This document shows, one piece after another, positions 1 through 11,086 of a DNA stretch of 64,000 nucleotides (within the stretch, counting starts at the first letter, position 1; each line of letters begins with the position of its first letter). The DNA is from Adiantum capillus-veneris. Lineage: Eukaryota; Streptophyta; Polypodiopsida; Polypodiales; Pteridaceae. The translations under genes were made by a program, and so were the position numbers. The DNA lies in the NCBI GenBank assembly GCA_014529385.2, contig CM043962.1:42874598-42938597 (forward strand), written 5' to 3'. The notes under the pieces were generated by a model that ran no database searches, had not been told where the DNA came from, and was given only the letters and a program-made list of their open reading frames with translations.

Positions 1-1027
1 ATCGTCCCCCACCCTGAAGCTCGAAGAACAGGGCTGGGACAGTCTCTGAGCAGGCCTTGACTGAAATGAGAACCTCCAGTCGTGTGAAGGCTCCCATCCA
101 CCGGGGTGCTACTAGCTCGAGAGGCGTGAGCCACTAAGCTAGAACTGACTCTGAGATGTCCTGACACATGCTCTGCACCCCTCTCATGCCCTGTAGTAGC
201 TGGACACCCTGCACCTCCTCAGACAAGCCTGTGAACTCAAGCCAGTCACCTAGAGAACGCGTTGGACCTGTTGCCATGGGACCCCAAGAAACATGAGGCC
301 AACTCCCAACCAAGTGGCCTCTCTGAGTGCTAACCATGGGGTTCCAGATGAGGGGCTGCCGTAGGCGCTCCTCCGTGCACGTCAGCTGTCTCTGCTCTAG
401 GCCACACCGTAAGAGCTCCCAAGATCGAAGCAGACTCACAGCGAATCGGTCCTCCAGTCTCCTACTCAAACCAACTCGGCGCAACTCTGTAAAGATCCAT
501 CTGGTCGAAGGTTGCCAAGGGCCTCCTGACTGAGGCACCCTGGCACGAAGCCTCTGCAGCAAGAACTCCTTCCAGGGCTGCTCGCCTGGAAGAAGTCCTC
601 TAACGACGAACTTCCCAAGAAGGGCTCTGCTCTGCTGTGCTAGATCAATGATCCCAAGCCCTCCCTGAGAACAAGGAAGTGTGATGACCGACCAAGCCAC
701 CTTGGCTCGGGCAATCTGAGTGTCACGACCTGACCAAAGGAAGTTCCTGATCAGCCTCTCTACCTGGCTGATACAAGAACTCGAGAAGATCCAGCAAGAA
801 GTGATGTACCACATAGTCGCCAACAACACCTGGTTGGCAACTACTACTCTACCAGCCATCGAAAGTCGTGCTGAGCTCCAATGTAACAGCTTTCTCCTGA
901 TGGACAGGAGAAGAGGAGCAATCTGCTGCTCGGGGGACAAGTCCAAACCAACCTGACAACCCAAGTACCGAACTGCAGTCCCTGGAGGAATCCACCTGAA
1001 ACCCTCTCCTGGCATCCAATCTGGCAC
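1..1027 (-). pseudogene. LINE-1 ORF2 C-terminal region
   Basis: An open stretch of 297 codons (1027-134) carries the post-RT region typical of plant LINEs: 'YLGCQVGLDL', 'LSMAGRVVVANQVLL', 'LIRNFLWSG' and 'SQGGLGIIDLAQQSRALL'. This segment lies C-terminal to the polymerase core in plant L1 ORF2 proteins and is not catalytic. It overlaps the RT frame (844-2325) in a different frame, which marks a frameshift near 1000. A similar reading continues below 134 to the window edge after a stop codon. Confidence 0.85.
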
Positions 1028-2325
1028 AGGAGCACTGCCAACAGTGTGCCCAATGCACAGTAGAAGGTCTCCAAAGCCTGCTCACATCTGTGTAGATTGG
1101 CCTCCTGGCCCTCTAAGTACAAGGCTGAGTCGTCGGCAAACTCACTGTCCAGAAGCTCATCTCCCCGTATAGGGAGTGCTAAGCCCCGCAGACCAACCTG
1201 CTGTGACACCAAAAATCTGCTCATCGCCTCCGCATAGGACAGAAAGAGAAAGGGGGCAAGAGGAAAACCCTGTCTGACAGATCGTGTGAGCATTAAGCGC
1301 TCACCTCTACCTCCTGCCAAAAGCACCTGACTGTGAGCCTGTCTGTACAAAGCTGACACCCCTCTGATCCAAGCATCTGAGAAACCCATCCTGCGTAGAG
1401 TGCCCTCTAGAAAGTCCCAGTCAACTCTGTCGTATGCCTCCTCAAAATCGAGAAGAAGAATCACAAGGTCCTCCCCACGGAGCCGTGCCAGGGCAGAAGC
1501 CTCCCAGAAAGTGAAGATGTTGTCAAGGATACTGCGTTCCTTGACAAAACCTGTCTGAGTCCCATGTATAAGGCTCTCCAAAAGTGGCTGAATCCTCAAA
1601 CTCAGAGCCTTGGCAAGAATTTTGTAGGCTGAGTTGAGGATGGTGATGGGGCGCCACTGTCGAATCTCATCCAAGGAGCCACCCTCCTTTGGAATGAGGT
1701 AAATCAAGCCCTCACTCATGCTATCCGGCATCACTCCTGTGTGCAGAATGTACTGAAAGGCACTACAAAGATCTGGGCCAAGCAAGTCCCAGTACTCCAA
1801 GAAGAAACTGGGAGTCAGCCCATCCTCACCTGGACAGCTACCACGAGGTAGGGCCCTAAGAGCCGTGTGCAGCTCCTCAAGCTGAAGAGACATCTCTAGT
1901 CTCTGGCGCATCTCCTCAGTCACAAGACAAGGCATCTGTGCCCAAACCTGCTCTCTGCATGCATCCTGCCGCTCTGACTGGGGCTCAGCCGACAGTAACT
2001 CATGGTAAAAGTCAGTAGCAACTGCACGCATATCCTCTGGCTCACAAACAACTGACCCATCGGGTCTCCTCAACTGATTGACCTTGGCATGCGAGTGCCG
2101 AGGTCCCACTGTCTCAAAAAAAGCACCTGTCACTCTGTCACCCACCTGAGTCCACTGAGATGCCTGTCGGTGAAAGGCAAACTCATGACGCCTCTCCTCT
2201 GTGCAAGCAAGCTCCTGTCGAGCCTGCTGTAACTGCTCCTCCAACCATGGACTGTCTGGATGCTGCTCCTGCATCCTTTGTAGTGAAGCAATGCCTCGTC
2301 TGAGACGCTGCTCCTCCTCTCTCAC
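844..2325 (-). pseudogene. LINE-1 reverse transcriptase domain
   Basis: A 493-codon frame contains the non-LTR RT core. About residues 205-225 read 'LIYLIPKEGG' followed by 'QWRPITILNSAYKILAK' (RT motifs 1-2). Next come 'TGFVKERSILDNI', the catalytic block 'LLLDFEEAYDRVDW', 'SVRQGFPLAPFLF' (family normally RQGCPLAP) and the polymerase active site 'FADDSALYLEG' (family F/YADD). The catalytic aspartates are therefore retained. The last 70 or so residues drift out of frame relative to the C-terminal region at 1027-134. In an intact element this enzyme would copy element RNA at a nicked chromosomal target. Confidence 0.92.
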
Positions 2326-2477
2326 TGCAGCCCGACGAGCCAGAGACTCTGGAGAAAAAAATGGCTAAGCTGAGCTAGGCCTAAGGCCACTCTGTCTGCA
2401 GGTAGAGCCTGGCTGTCCATGCCCTCTGTCCAAAGAGCCTCTACCCCCTCTCTGAGTGCTGAGTCCAACAAGACCCG

Positions 2478-3202
2478 CTATGGGATGCGAAGCATCGTGC
2501 TCCCACTCCTCTGCCTGTCTGCCACTGTGAGGATCATTGGTGCATGGTCCGAGAAGGATGTCCCTGCCAGGATGCCCAGTGATCCCCCCAAGTCACTGAA
2601 GTGGTCACTAGTGTAGAAGCGATCTATCCGCGATAGATTCACTCCACCCACTCTGTGGTCCGACCTAGAGAAGGCAAGACTCTCTAGAGGCCTCACAAAG
2701 CCAGAGTGTTGCCATGTATCCGAGACCCTCAAAGTCATACACAACCTCTCCCAAGCTTCTAACTCAACTCCATGCACAGTAGCATGGCTGCCTCCAATCC
2801 TGTCAAAAGGGTCCTCCAACATGTTGAAGTCCCCCCCTACACACCAATGGTCAGCCTGTGGCAAAGGCTCAACAATCTGTGACCAAAACTCTGCACGAGC
2901 ACTCGCCACATTGGGCACATAGATGTTCAGGAAGCCCACAAGACCACCCTGAACCTGCATAGTAATCCACTGAGCCCTGCCTAGCACAATAATCCCTCTG
3001 CCCACCAAAAGGTATCATATCGTCCACGCAAAATCTGACCACATCGCCGAATGCGGCTCTCAGACAGATGGTGCTCCTGTAGCATAAGGAGATCAATCTC
3101 TCCTCCCACAAGGCAACGTTGAAGCTCCTGACGCAATCGGCCCTACTGTCGCTGAAACTGGGGCCCACCTAGTCCCTGCACGTTCCACGAGACGATCCTC
3201 AT
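2478..3202 (-). pseudogene. LINE-1 ORF2 N-terminal endonuclease (EEP/AP type)
   Basis: Minus-strand reading from an ATG at 3202-3200 begins with an endonuclease start of the form RIVSWNVQGLGG. It then breaks by frameshift and resumes in the frame 3008-2478. There the conserved EEP elements 'IYVPNV', 'GGDFNM', 'RIDRFYTS' and 'SDHAPM' appear in order. The retained GDFN and SDH motifs correspond to metal-binding and catalytic residues of L1-type target-nicking endonucleases. At least one frameshift around 2950-3010 disables it. Confidence 0.85.
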
Positions 3203-3863
3203 GGGGAGGGAGAGAGAACAGATGCTGCCGCAACAGCAAGACGGGCTATCTTCGAGGCTAGCTTGGATGGGGAGTAATCCGCATCCGAGCGTCCTCTAGA
3301 TAGGCGAGACTGTAGTGAGTGCCTAGTCCAAGCCCAAGCAAAGCGAGCCGTGCGTAAAGCAACCTCCTCTGTCCAGGAGTCCTCATGAATGTATACATAG
3401 CAGGGCAAACACTGCGTATCAGCAAAAAAGTACACCACAATGTGCCTTCATCCTGCTGAGTCTGGGGGTGTCACCGCAAACTTGGCCAGTGGCCACAATG
3501 TCTGCAGTAAATCTGTAACTCCAAGTTCTCCCATGTGGTGAGAGAACTCGAGAACCTGTGTATGCAACCATCCCACCACTGAGTCGAGGGACCACTCTGT
3601 CTCGGTCCTACCACAGAGGGGGAAGGAGAAACCAACTGCTGAGTCCAAGGCCTCTGTCCCCCTAGCGGCGAGGAACAAAGCATGGACCCTGAAGCAGGCT
3701 GCCTCGTGGTCTACTGCGGAATCGCCGAGAAAGCGAGTGAACCCGTAGTCGAAGAAATCCCAGCGGCGTCAGAGGTCAATGCTCGTCAGACCACGAGGGA
3801 TAGCTGCAAGGGAAGATGTTTGAATCTGCAGAGGGGGCCGCAAGAAGGGCTCACCCTCTCTCG
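3203..3863 (-). other. LINE-1 ORF1/ORF2 linker, decayed
   Basis: Between the proline-rich end of ORF1 and the endonuclease start, the minus strand has only short open frames (3678-3448, 3440-3199) with no motif I recognise. Position alone assigns it to the element. Confidence 0.5.
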
Positions 3864-5111
3864 CTAGGCGACTCGTGGCAGAGGTGCTGCCAAGAGATCT
3901 CCTAGCCGCTGGCGAGGGACCAGTCTCCTGAGTCGACTGTGGAACTGGAGCAGGAGGGGGGGGTAAGGAGCTGGAGGGGGCGGGGGGGAGGAAAAGCGGG
4001 GTGTGGCGAAAGAGGTAGAGGGGCGAGGTGGAGAGTGGACGGGAGCAGAGGGCGGGGGGGGGGGGGGGGGGGATGAGGAGGAGGAGGGGAACTCTGATGG
4101 GGGGGCGGCTGGCGAGGGTGAAGCGGAGGTGGAAGCTGGCGTAGGGGGCTCCTCCTGCTCAAGAGGACCAAAGCGGTTCCCCGTGGGAACCCACTGCTGC
4201 TGAGTAGGCACCTGAGGGCCACTCTGAGTGTCAGGCTGTCGCTGTGGCCCCTGGCGTCGACGGCCACGGGCGTGCTGCCACCCCTCCTCCGCTGGAGCCT
4301 CAGGCTCGGAGGGTGACTCTGAATCTGTGCACTGTGCCGTTGGTTGTGGCTGCGGCCCAGCCTTGGCAGGCTGGGGCTAAGGCTGAGGTGCAGGTCATGG
4401 CCTCCTCCGTGGACAGGCCTTCGCTAGGTGGCCCATCTGTCTGCAAATGAAGCACTGGTTCGGAAGACCCGAGTACTCCACACTCTGTCTAAACCAACCC
4501 CCACTCACCCGAGGCAGAAGGATGACCTTCGCGAGCGTGTGGGTATCTCTGACCAAAACTCGAACTAAGGGGATGCCAGCCGCCTTGGCAGCTACTGATG
4601 CTGCCGTACGAGGTGTCTCCAGGACAGTCCCGATGGCGGAGCCAATCTTGGAGAGAAGTGGTAGGTACTCCCTCCGTAAACCCGGAAAGCAGACTGAGAT
4701 GGGAATGTCTGCCTCCTCTACTAGCACATCCGAAGCCGGGTCAAAACCATGTCGCCACTGTCGAAAGTGCGCGCGTGATGCTCAGATGGCCAGTGGACTC
4801 ATAGCAATGACCTTGGAAGCCATCTCGGAGGTCTCGAACTCGATCTGGTAGTACCCCCGTCCGAGAATCTGGACATCCAAGATCTTGCCCACCTCTGCGA
4901 GAAGGCGGGCCTGGAGAAGGTCACGCAGCTCTCCTCTGCTGGGTCGGGTGCCGAGAATCTTGCAAATGAACGAGGTCGCCTGCAGACGCTCTACCTCTGC
5001 GGCTAGGCTCGCTTGCTCTGTCGGTGAAAGAGCAACTCGAATGGTGGGCTCAGCGGTGTCGGGCGAGGGGGCTTCGGAGGGACTCCTCTGGGGTGGAGCA
5101 TGAGCCTCCAT
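3864..5111 (-). pseudogene. LINE-1 ORF1 (nucleic-acid-binding protein with CCHC knuckle)
   Basis: Three consecutive broken minus-strand segments make up ORF1. Segment 5111-4782 starts with an ATG and holds an RRM-like stretch ending in 'YYQIEFETSEMASKVIAM'. Segment 4727-4395 holds a retroviral-type zinc knuckle, 'CFICRQMGHLAKAC' (C-x2-C-x4-H-x4-C). Segment 4211-3864 is a long proline/serine-rich low-complexity tract encoded over a poly-G run (about 4056-4072). ORF1 proteins of plant L1 elements bind element RNA. The G run and several frameshifts make translation of the whole unlikely. Confidence 0.8.
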
Positions 5112-5470
5112 TAGTGTCTGCTGCTCTGAAGGAGAAGGGCGGACGAGAAGGCTAACGCTTGAGAGCTCGGCAAGGAGAAACCAACTGAGAATCCACTGCC
5201 AGGCAATTCAAACGAGGCCTTCGGAGGGGGGCGTGAGGATAAGGGGCTGGAGCGGCGAGGGCAGCGGGCAGCGAACAAGAGGGGGGGCAGCAGGCGGGGC
5301 TGCGCGCAGGCTGGGTGTAAGCTCAGCAGCGCGCGCGGACAGACAGCGCGCAGGCAGGGGCAGCGCAAGGGTGAGGGCGAAGGGGGGGCTATGGCGCGGG
5401 GGAGCAGAAGCAGGCAGGGGGGAGGGGAACGCGCAGGAGCAGCAACGAGCCCTGAATGTTTAGCCTTCTG
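5112..5470 (-). other. GC-rich 5' leader of LINE-1
   Basis: This stretch is markedly GC-rich and full of G runs on the plus strand. It lies immediately upstream (minus sense) of the ORF1 start. It is the likely 5' UTR/internal promoter region of the LINE. Open frames on both strands here are compositional. The boundary with the Copia relic at about 5470 is inferred from a composition change. Confidence 0.5.
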
Positions 5471-6225
5471 ATTGTCTTCAACTAATCTTTTCTCCATATC
5501 TAAAGTAACTTCTAAAGGTCTTGGAGTCTATTTTGATGATGAAGTCATTGATGGAAGAAACTTGTTTGGTGTGGCTCATGGTTATCAAGAAGGTGGCTTG
5601 TATCATATACAGTCTTTCTCTTCTAGTTTATAGACACAAGCGTCACATTTGCACTGAGGAGGTTGTCTTACCCTCATTGGCGTGAGGCTATGATGGCTGA
5701 GATTTTGGTTGAGGACACTGCTACTTGGGGGCTTGTACGCTGTCCTTCCCATAAGAAGGTAATTGGTATGAAGTGGGTATTCAAGGTGAAGTTTCATTTT
5801 GATGGCTCTTTAGACAAGTACAAGGTTTTCCTTGTTGCTAAAGGGAATGCTCAAATGGACTTTGATGAGACTTTTACTCCCACTGGTAACTGCATGATTC
5901 ACTATTGTAGGTCTTGTGATTGCACTTGCTACACATTATGGATGACCTGCTTATCAGATGGATGTTAGGTTGAATGAGGAGGAAGTTTATGTGGAACAAA
6001 CAATGCCCTGGTTTTGCCATTAATGCTTATGAGGATCCTTCTAGTTGTTGAAGAAGGCATTATATGGTCTCGAATAGGCACCCAGGGCTTGGTATCTATA
6101 GATGGATAATTTTCTCATTTATTTGCGTTTTGAGCTTGCACATATTGATGCTCACCTTTATGTGCTTTTCAAAGATGATGATATTTGTATCATTATCTTG
6201 TATGTAAGCGGTATCATTGTCTCAG
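5471..6225 (+). pseudogene. Copia-A: 5' part of relic (pre-integrase fragment then RT)
   Basis: A plus-strand Copia relic. Bases 5500-5640 read like the linker before Copia integrase ('GYQEGGLYHIQS'). The next block, from 5663, is already the Copia RT: 'HWREAMMAEI', 'GMKWVFKVKFHFDGSLDKYK', 'LVAKG' and 'DETFTPT'. Integrase is therefore deleted. After frameshifts, decayed matches continue to 'ILYVSG', where the polymerase YVDD box should be. The reading stops exactly at the insertion at 6226 and resumes at 9804. Confidence 0.82.
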
Positions 6226-6368
6226 TGTCAGGTGCAACGGAATTGAAATGGTGAAGTTCTAGGTTTTACACTTCCACAAATCTTTACTTCTTTCCTTGCG
6301 TTAATGACTGCAACTTAGCTTGAAGGATGGTTCCATTTATTTCCCTAAAGAGAGGGAATGAGAGAGAG
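6226..6368 (-). repeat. Truncated 3' LTR of nested element
   Basis: Matches 8607-8745 at most positions, starting at the same TGTCAGGTGCA. The similarity stops in the purine tract around 6365, where unrelated LTR sequence begins. Confidence 0.75.
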
Positions 6369-6384
6369 TGGTAAAGATGTGTTA

Positions 6385-7388
6385 AAGTTCATGCATCTCT
6401 CGGGATTTGTCGAGTCGCTCCTAGTTTCTCCCGAGGATGGGTGTTAGGGAGTGAGGGTTGTTTGTGGCTGTGTGCCCAACGAGTATGAGATTGTTTTCTC
6501 ATGTCGGGATATGTCTAGCCATGTTAAGCCTTGGGTTTTGGCTTGGTTCCATGGCCATGTAAGCTCCATTACCCCTATTTTATGGTACTTTTCCTAGGTC
6601 GTGGAGGTATAGGGCTGGGTCGGGTAGGCTGGGATTAGGCCTATATATGAGCTGGGGGGGGGGGGGGGGGGGCTCACCTCTTACAACAACATAGCAGTAG
6701 AGCCTAGAGGGGGGCACCCTCCCTTGGATGCCCCAAGAGGGCTTGTATACCAGTTGTAGGGCAGCTAGCATTTTGCTGCAAATCAGCCAGCGTTTTGTTG
6801 TGGATCAACTCAACGTTTCTGCTCAACTGGTCAGCCCCAACGTTTTTCATGGGCAGTAGATGCAATGCTTGGAGATCATCTCTCCGATGCAACGTTTACT
6901 TAGGGCGGCCTTACACAGGCCTTGTGATCATGCAGTGCCAGAGTTTCTTATCCGTGATCGAGATTCAAATCTAGATCTAGCCAGGAGGAGGTGCACCAGA
7001 TCTATGTTCTCAAAGCATGTTGGAGGTGGTACCCATGTGGGGACCGTGTCAGTGGTCTCATGTGCAGGAGCAGTTGGCAGTGTTTGTAGCTGTCGCAGTT
7101 GTGTGTACCTTGGGTCTATCCATTGGGGCATGCCAGTTCTATGCCGGACCACCCTTGGTCACTTGTATGAGCAGCTTGTTATCAACATGGAGAGCCTTTC
7201 CCAGCTCTCTCTCTCTCTCTCTCTCATTCTCAGATGTCCTGTCTCTTTCTACCTCAATGATCTCTCTTCTCCACAACTGCCTTGTTCATGTGTGTGGCAT
7301 TGCAAGTGTTCTAGATCGGAGTCGAGGTGTCCACCAGATCGCGAGTGAGTTTTTGTCTTCATTGCATCTTCTGCGGCCACCTTTGGCA
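6385..7388 (+). repeat. LTR of a second family, inside the nested element
   Basis: This stretch is a diverged copy of 22690-23575 in the same orientation. Shared blocks include the CATCTCTC start, GTGAGG/TGTGGCTGTG, the AGATCTATG/CTCTCAGAGCATGTT region, GGACCACCCTTGGTCA, the TC microsatellite and TTGTCTTCATTGCATCT. It ends in CA immediately before a primer-binding site (7389-7400). A poly-G run sits at 6655-6672. Open frames within it are not genes. Confidence 0.75.
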
Positions 7389-7400
7389 TGGTATCAGAGC
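7389..7400 (+). promoter_or_regulatory. Primer-binding site (tRNA-iMet)
   Basis: TGGTATCAGAGC matches the usual plant retrotransposon primer site exactly and abuts the CA end of the LTR at 7387-7388. About 160 bp of leader follow before the similarity to any element fades. Confidence 0.85.
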
Positions 7401-8593
7401 CCTAGGTGTCACGACCACCTTGAATGCTCGTATTTGGCTGATCCGGTGCCGTTCTGGACTTGATTGAGAGAGAAGCTTGCTGTTTTTTCTCCAGTATGGG
7501 GCAATCTTGGGTATCTGGAGGCCTTAGATCCTCGTCTATGTAAGGTTTGATTAATCAAGGCGGAAAAGGGTTAGTTGCATTCATGGTCGTGAGAGTTTTA
7601 TAGTAATAAGGAGCAAACAAATTAAAGAGAGAGCACTCAATGAAAATAGGCTCGCTTGATTGTTTAAGATGAAAAGAGCCAAAATAGAAGCTAAGTAATA
7701 TGGCCTTATATAGGCTCAAAGTGGAAAGGTGGTATTTAATGTTAGAAAGTGATTTTCATCACATGTGGGAGAAGGCTCAAATATCACGTGCCTATAGTGA
7801 ATAGCATTTGACTATAAAGAAGCATATAATTAGGGAATTCTATGTAGTGGGATGTATGCATGCACATAAGGGTGCATAATTGGTATGCTCGGCTTTAGGG
7901 GTTGGTCACGCATCGAGTGTAAGCTAAACGGCTTACCCCAATAGTCTATGATTTCTCCGTCCTTCACCCTTGTTTACTCCGACCTCTCTTCACCAAGGGG
8001 AACCCGATGGAGGTTGCAGGATGTGTAGCAGTGCTGGATTGCTTTGGTTTTCCCAGATGGAGTCATGTTGCCCGATGTGGTGCCAAAGATGTGTACAGAT
8101 TGATGGCGATGAAATGCCTCTTCTGGAATGATGGAATTCTCCAAGTAAATGGGAGAGATGGGTGTGCAAACAATGCCAAAACTCCAAAGCTAATAGGCTG
8201 ATGTGGATGGCGCCTTCCTTTGTTGTCATAGGCCATTAACTAATCCTGATAATCGCAATCAACATCTTCATGTTTCCAGTGTATGTCTTCAATGATGTAA
8301 TTTGTCATGTTGAAGAATTTATGATTGCAAATATCCATGCTAGGATTTCTTTATGACGAGGTGGTCGAGCGCGCACACCAAGTCATCTCCCTTCTTACAG
8401 GCGCACCACAACTGTAACCCCTTGCATAGAGTGTTTGCATTTCCTATGCTCAAGGCGCACGGCCCTACGCGCAATGGCAAGTCTTGCACTTCCCTGAGTG
8501 AGAGAAGCGTCCTTGGGCGAAACGCTACAACATACTCTCAAACACAAGAGATATATTTTTTCAAAGATTAGCGGATTAACACAAAATCACAAA
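7401..8593. other. Leader and internal remains of nested LTR elements; no gene seen
   Basis: Short leader sequence follows the primer site at 7389, then AT-rich DNA. On the minus strand, 8229-7990 is open for 79 codons but matches no family I know. No protease, integrase or RT motif is visible on either strand. Confidence 0.5.
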
Positions 8594-8605
8594 GCTGTGA
8601 TACCA
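8594..8605 (-). promoter_or_regulatory. Primer-binding site of the nested element, reverse orientation
   Basis: Reverse complement of the tRNA-iMet primer site with one mismatch (GCTGTGATACCA on the plus strand). It is separated by one base from the LTR start at 8607 and fixes the minus orientation of the 6226-9798 element. Confidence 0.8.
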
Positions 8606-8606
8606 A

Positions 8607-8726
8607 TGTCAGGTGCAGCGGATTTGAAATGGTGAAGATCTAGGTTTTACACTTCCGCAAATCTTTACTTCTTTCCTTGCATTAATAGCTGCAACTTAGC
8701 CTGAATGATGGTTCCTTTCATTTCCT

Positions 8727-8768
<42 letters not shown>

Positions 8769-9798
8769 AAAGGAGAATGACACCTGATGGGGTCCCAACC
8801 AACCCTCTCAAGGGCCTCCCACACCTTTGCCAATGTGGTATTTGCTTTTGATGCGTAAATGGAATGTACGCGCATGCAATACCTCAAGTGCAGATTCTAC
8901 TGACTTGAATGGGAATGTCCCCGTGGTAACTTTTCAAAATGAAGCACCTCCGGGGTTGATTTGATGCACCTTTGGATCTATCTCGATGAGGGGCTGCTAA
9001 TGAGCACCAAGGGGTAAATCAGGGGCTGATTTGCGTGAGAGGAAACAAGGGCGCAGCAGATCTATTGTGCAAAGCAGGGCTGAAAACGCAGATGATGATG
9101 GAGCTGATGATGGACAGCGATGGGAGCACTCGATGCGGCTAGGGAATGGGCGAGAAGAGGCTCAATGGGCTGTCAAAGTACCGGGCTGCTGCGGAGGAGG
9201 TAGCGTTAGCAGACCCACCATGATCCTGGCGAGGAGATGGGTTGAAAACTGAAAACGCTGGACTGAATGGCTGCTCCGGCTGATGGCTCGCGAATGGAAG
9301 CAAAAACGCGAGGCTACTGTTCTGCAAAACGCTAGGCTGATCCTCTGGCGTTGGCGAATTTGTTGCAAAATGCTCGACAATGGGCTTCTTTTATAGGGGA
9401 TTTGAGGTGCCATGTCGGGTGTGCCAAATTGAGAAAATGTGCGCACATGGGAGTCTTTTCGCGATAAATCGCCGTTCTGTGACCCATTTGACAAATGGAC
9501 TAGACCGACACGTTTCTCTAACCTAGACCTACATGCTCGTCATGTTGGCTGCACAGCGAAGTGTAATAACATTTGTCAAAACGCTTGTACAATCCATTTA
9601 TGCAAGGGGGTTCCAAAATTGGAAAACCTAATCTAATGGACTCGTTTGGACATGCAAGTCTTGCGAACAGGCTCACAAACTTGCCGATACTAATCCTGCG
9701 AGGTTTCTAGACACTCCTATCTAGGGATAGGTGGAAAATTGGCTCTGGAAGTTGATGAAGGATGTCCACGTGGCACACAGAGCCATGTGCATGTGACA
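8607..9798 (-). repeat. Full 5' LTR (about 1.19 kb) of nested element
   Basis: Bounded by TG...CA, with the primer site on its inner side and target duplication CTCAG on its outer side. On the minus strand a TATAAAAG box lies near 9390-9397, placing U3 at 9798-9400 and R/U5 below it. A GA microsatellite is at about 8728-8768. No open frame here is convincing. Confidence 0.78.
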
Positions 9799-9803
9799 CT
9801 CAG

Positions 9804-10450
9804 GTTCAGAGGAGGATCTTGACAGTTGGGTGAAAACTCAACTTATGCTACCTTTGCTATGGAAAACCTTGGTTTGTTGCATTTTTTCTTGATTTGGAAG
9901 TAGCGTAGTCGCCTGACGGCATTTTATCTTTCAGAAAAAGTGTATTTAGAAATCGTTGCAAAAAGTAGGTATGGAACATTGCTCTCCTGTCTTTGAACTT
10001 TCGTGTATGGATCTAAACTCCAAGCTAATTAAGAATAATGATACTTATTTAGTGGATGATGTGGAGAACATGCAGCTTATTTCAACACTCGACTGGCTGA
10101 TATTTGCTATGACATGAGTATCTCGAGTTAGTTTTCTGGTTAGCCTCATCTCTCTCATTGAGAAGGAGCTTATCGAGTGCGTCAGTGTATTCTTGGCACT
10201 ATTGACTAAGGTATTTATATTCCAGCGGTGATGTTCTTGCTGGATACAATGAATCTTATTGGGCTCGTTGTGATATACGGAGATCCACTTCTGGTTATTA
10301 CTTCCTCTTTGGTAATGCTCCCATATCATGGAAAATGTCGAGCAAAAAACCACTGCCTTTTCTTCTACTGAAGCTAAGTTGACACTAGCACTGAAGCTTT
10401 ATGGCTTGTACAGATTTTGGACCATCTTACTATTACAGCTTCTTTTGGAG
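9804..10450 (+). pseudogene. Copia-A: 3' part of relic (RT end and RNase H)
   Basis: The reading interrupted at 6225 picks up here, with frameshifts: 'LGLLHFFLDLEVA' (end of Copia RT), a region matching the connection domain, then RNase H with 'ARCDIRRSTSGYYFLFGNAP', 'ISWKMSSKK' and 'STEAKL'. These correspond to the Copia RNase H blocks around the RRSTSGY and SSTEAE motifs. Order and strand match the 5' half, so 5471-6225 and 9804-10450 are one Copia copy split by a later insertion. No LTR of Copia-A was identified. Confidence 0.82.
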
Positions 10451-11086
10451 TGTTCAAGACAAGTAGCAGTAAATTCAATAAAAGTGGGGAGCGTAAAACG
10501 CCACTTTTGTTTAGCTTAGTAATGCTCCATCTGTTGTTAGATCATTAGTGCTTTATTATTTTTACCTCACAAGGAGTTCTTTTTCCCCTGCTTGTATGTA
10601 TGCCATCATTCTAGGGTAACACTCAATCATACCACTTCGTATGTTATATATCCTCGAGCTTCTTCTACTTCTCCACCATTGTAAACATCTGTTTCCAACT
10701 CTTAATGGTTGTATCCGGCACCTTTTTTAGGTAGTGTTCTGTGGTTGTATGGATTGTGGGCAAGGCCCAAGGTGCCTTGCTATTGTGGTTGTGAAAGCTT
10801 GCTGCTTTGTGGAAGCTGCTTTTCAAGCACCACACAAAACTTTTAAGATTTTTGTTATTCTTCAGTATATGTCTTGCAGCGTATAGTAACAGTTCGTGCC
10901 TTTGTGATATAGAGTTCAATGAATTGATTAATATTACCTCAGCACCCCAGATAGGCTGAGGAAATGTTTTATGTTGTTTAATCATGTAAAGACAGTCAAC
11001 AGACTCTTTTTTCTTGTTTTTTTTTTGAGATCAGGCATGCGTAGGCAGTATTTTACTCTCCAATCACAAAGACAAGGTGAGGACAT
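10451..11086. other. AT-rich intergenic DNA upstream of the HIR gene
   Basis: No gene or repeat family recognised. A pyrimidine tract followed by an AG about 55 bp before the HIR start (11020-11035) would serve as a splice acceptor for a 5' UTR intron. This is only suggestive. Confidence 0.4.

Larger units (their letters stand above)
1..5500 (-). mobile_element. LINE-1: decayed L1-type non-LTR retrotransposon, 3' end off the window
   Basis: On the minus strand, reading from about 5500 down to 1, the modules follow plant L1-type order: ORF1 with an RNA-binding-like domain and a CCHC knuckle, a proline-rich linker, an AP-type endonuclease, reverse transcriptase and the long C-terminal region. 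No module is joined to the next by one open frame, so the copy is inactive. The 3' UTR and tail are not in the window. The reading continues to base 1 in the style of a LINE C-terminus. The family name LINE-1 is only a label for this window. Confidence 0.9.
6226..9798 (-). mobile_element. LTR retrotransposon nested in Copia-A (minus strand)
   Basis: The insert starts TGTCAGGTGC and ends GCATGTGACA, and is flanked by the 5-bp target duplication CTCAG (6221-6225 and 9799-9803). The first ~140 bp (6226-6368) repeat at 8607-8745. A tRNA-iMet-like primer site in reverse complement (8594-8605) lies just inside the 8607 copy, so the element runs on the minus strand. Its 5' LTR is 8607-9798 and its 3' LTR is cut to 6226-6368. 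The internal part shows no recognisable coding domain. Confidence 0.82.

Noticed and set aside
4003-4203. Gly/Glu-rich plus-strand ORF
   Set aside because: Antisense of the proline-rich ORF1 tract of LINE-1 over a poly-G run.
6860-7463. Two overlapping plus-strand frames of about 150 codons
   Set aside because: They lie inside an LTR, are not conserved in the sister LTR at 22690-23575, and have no domain.
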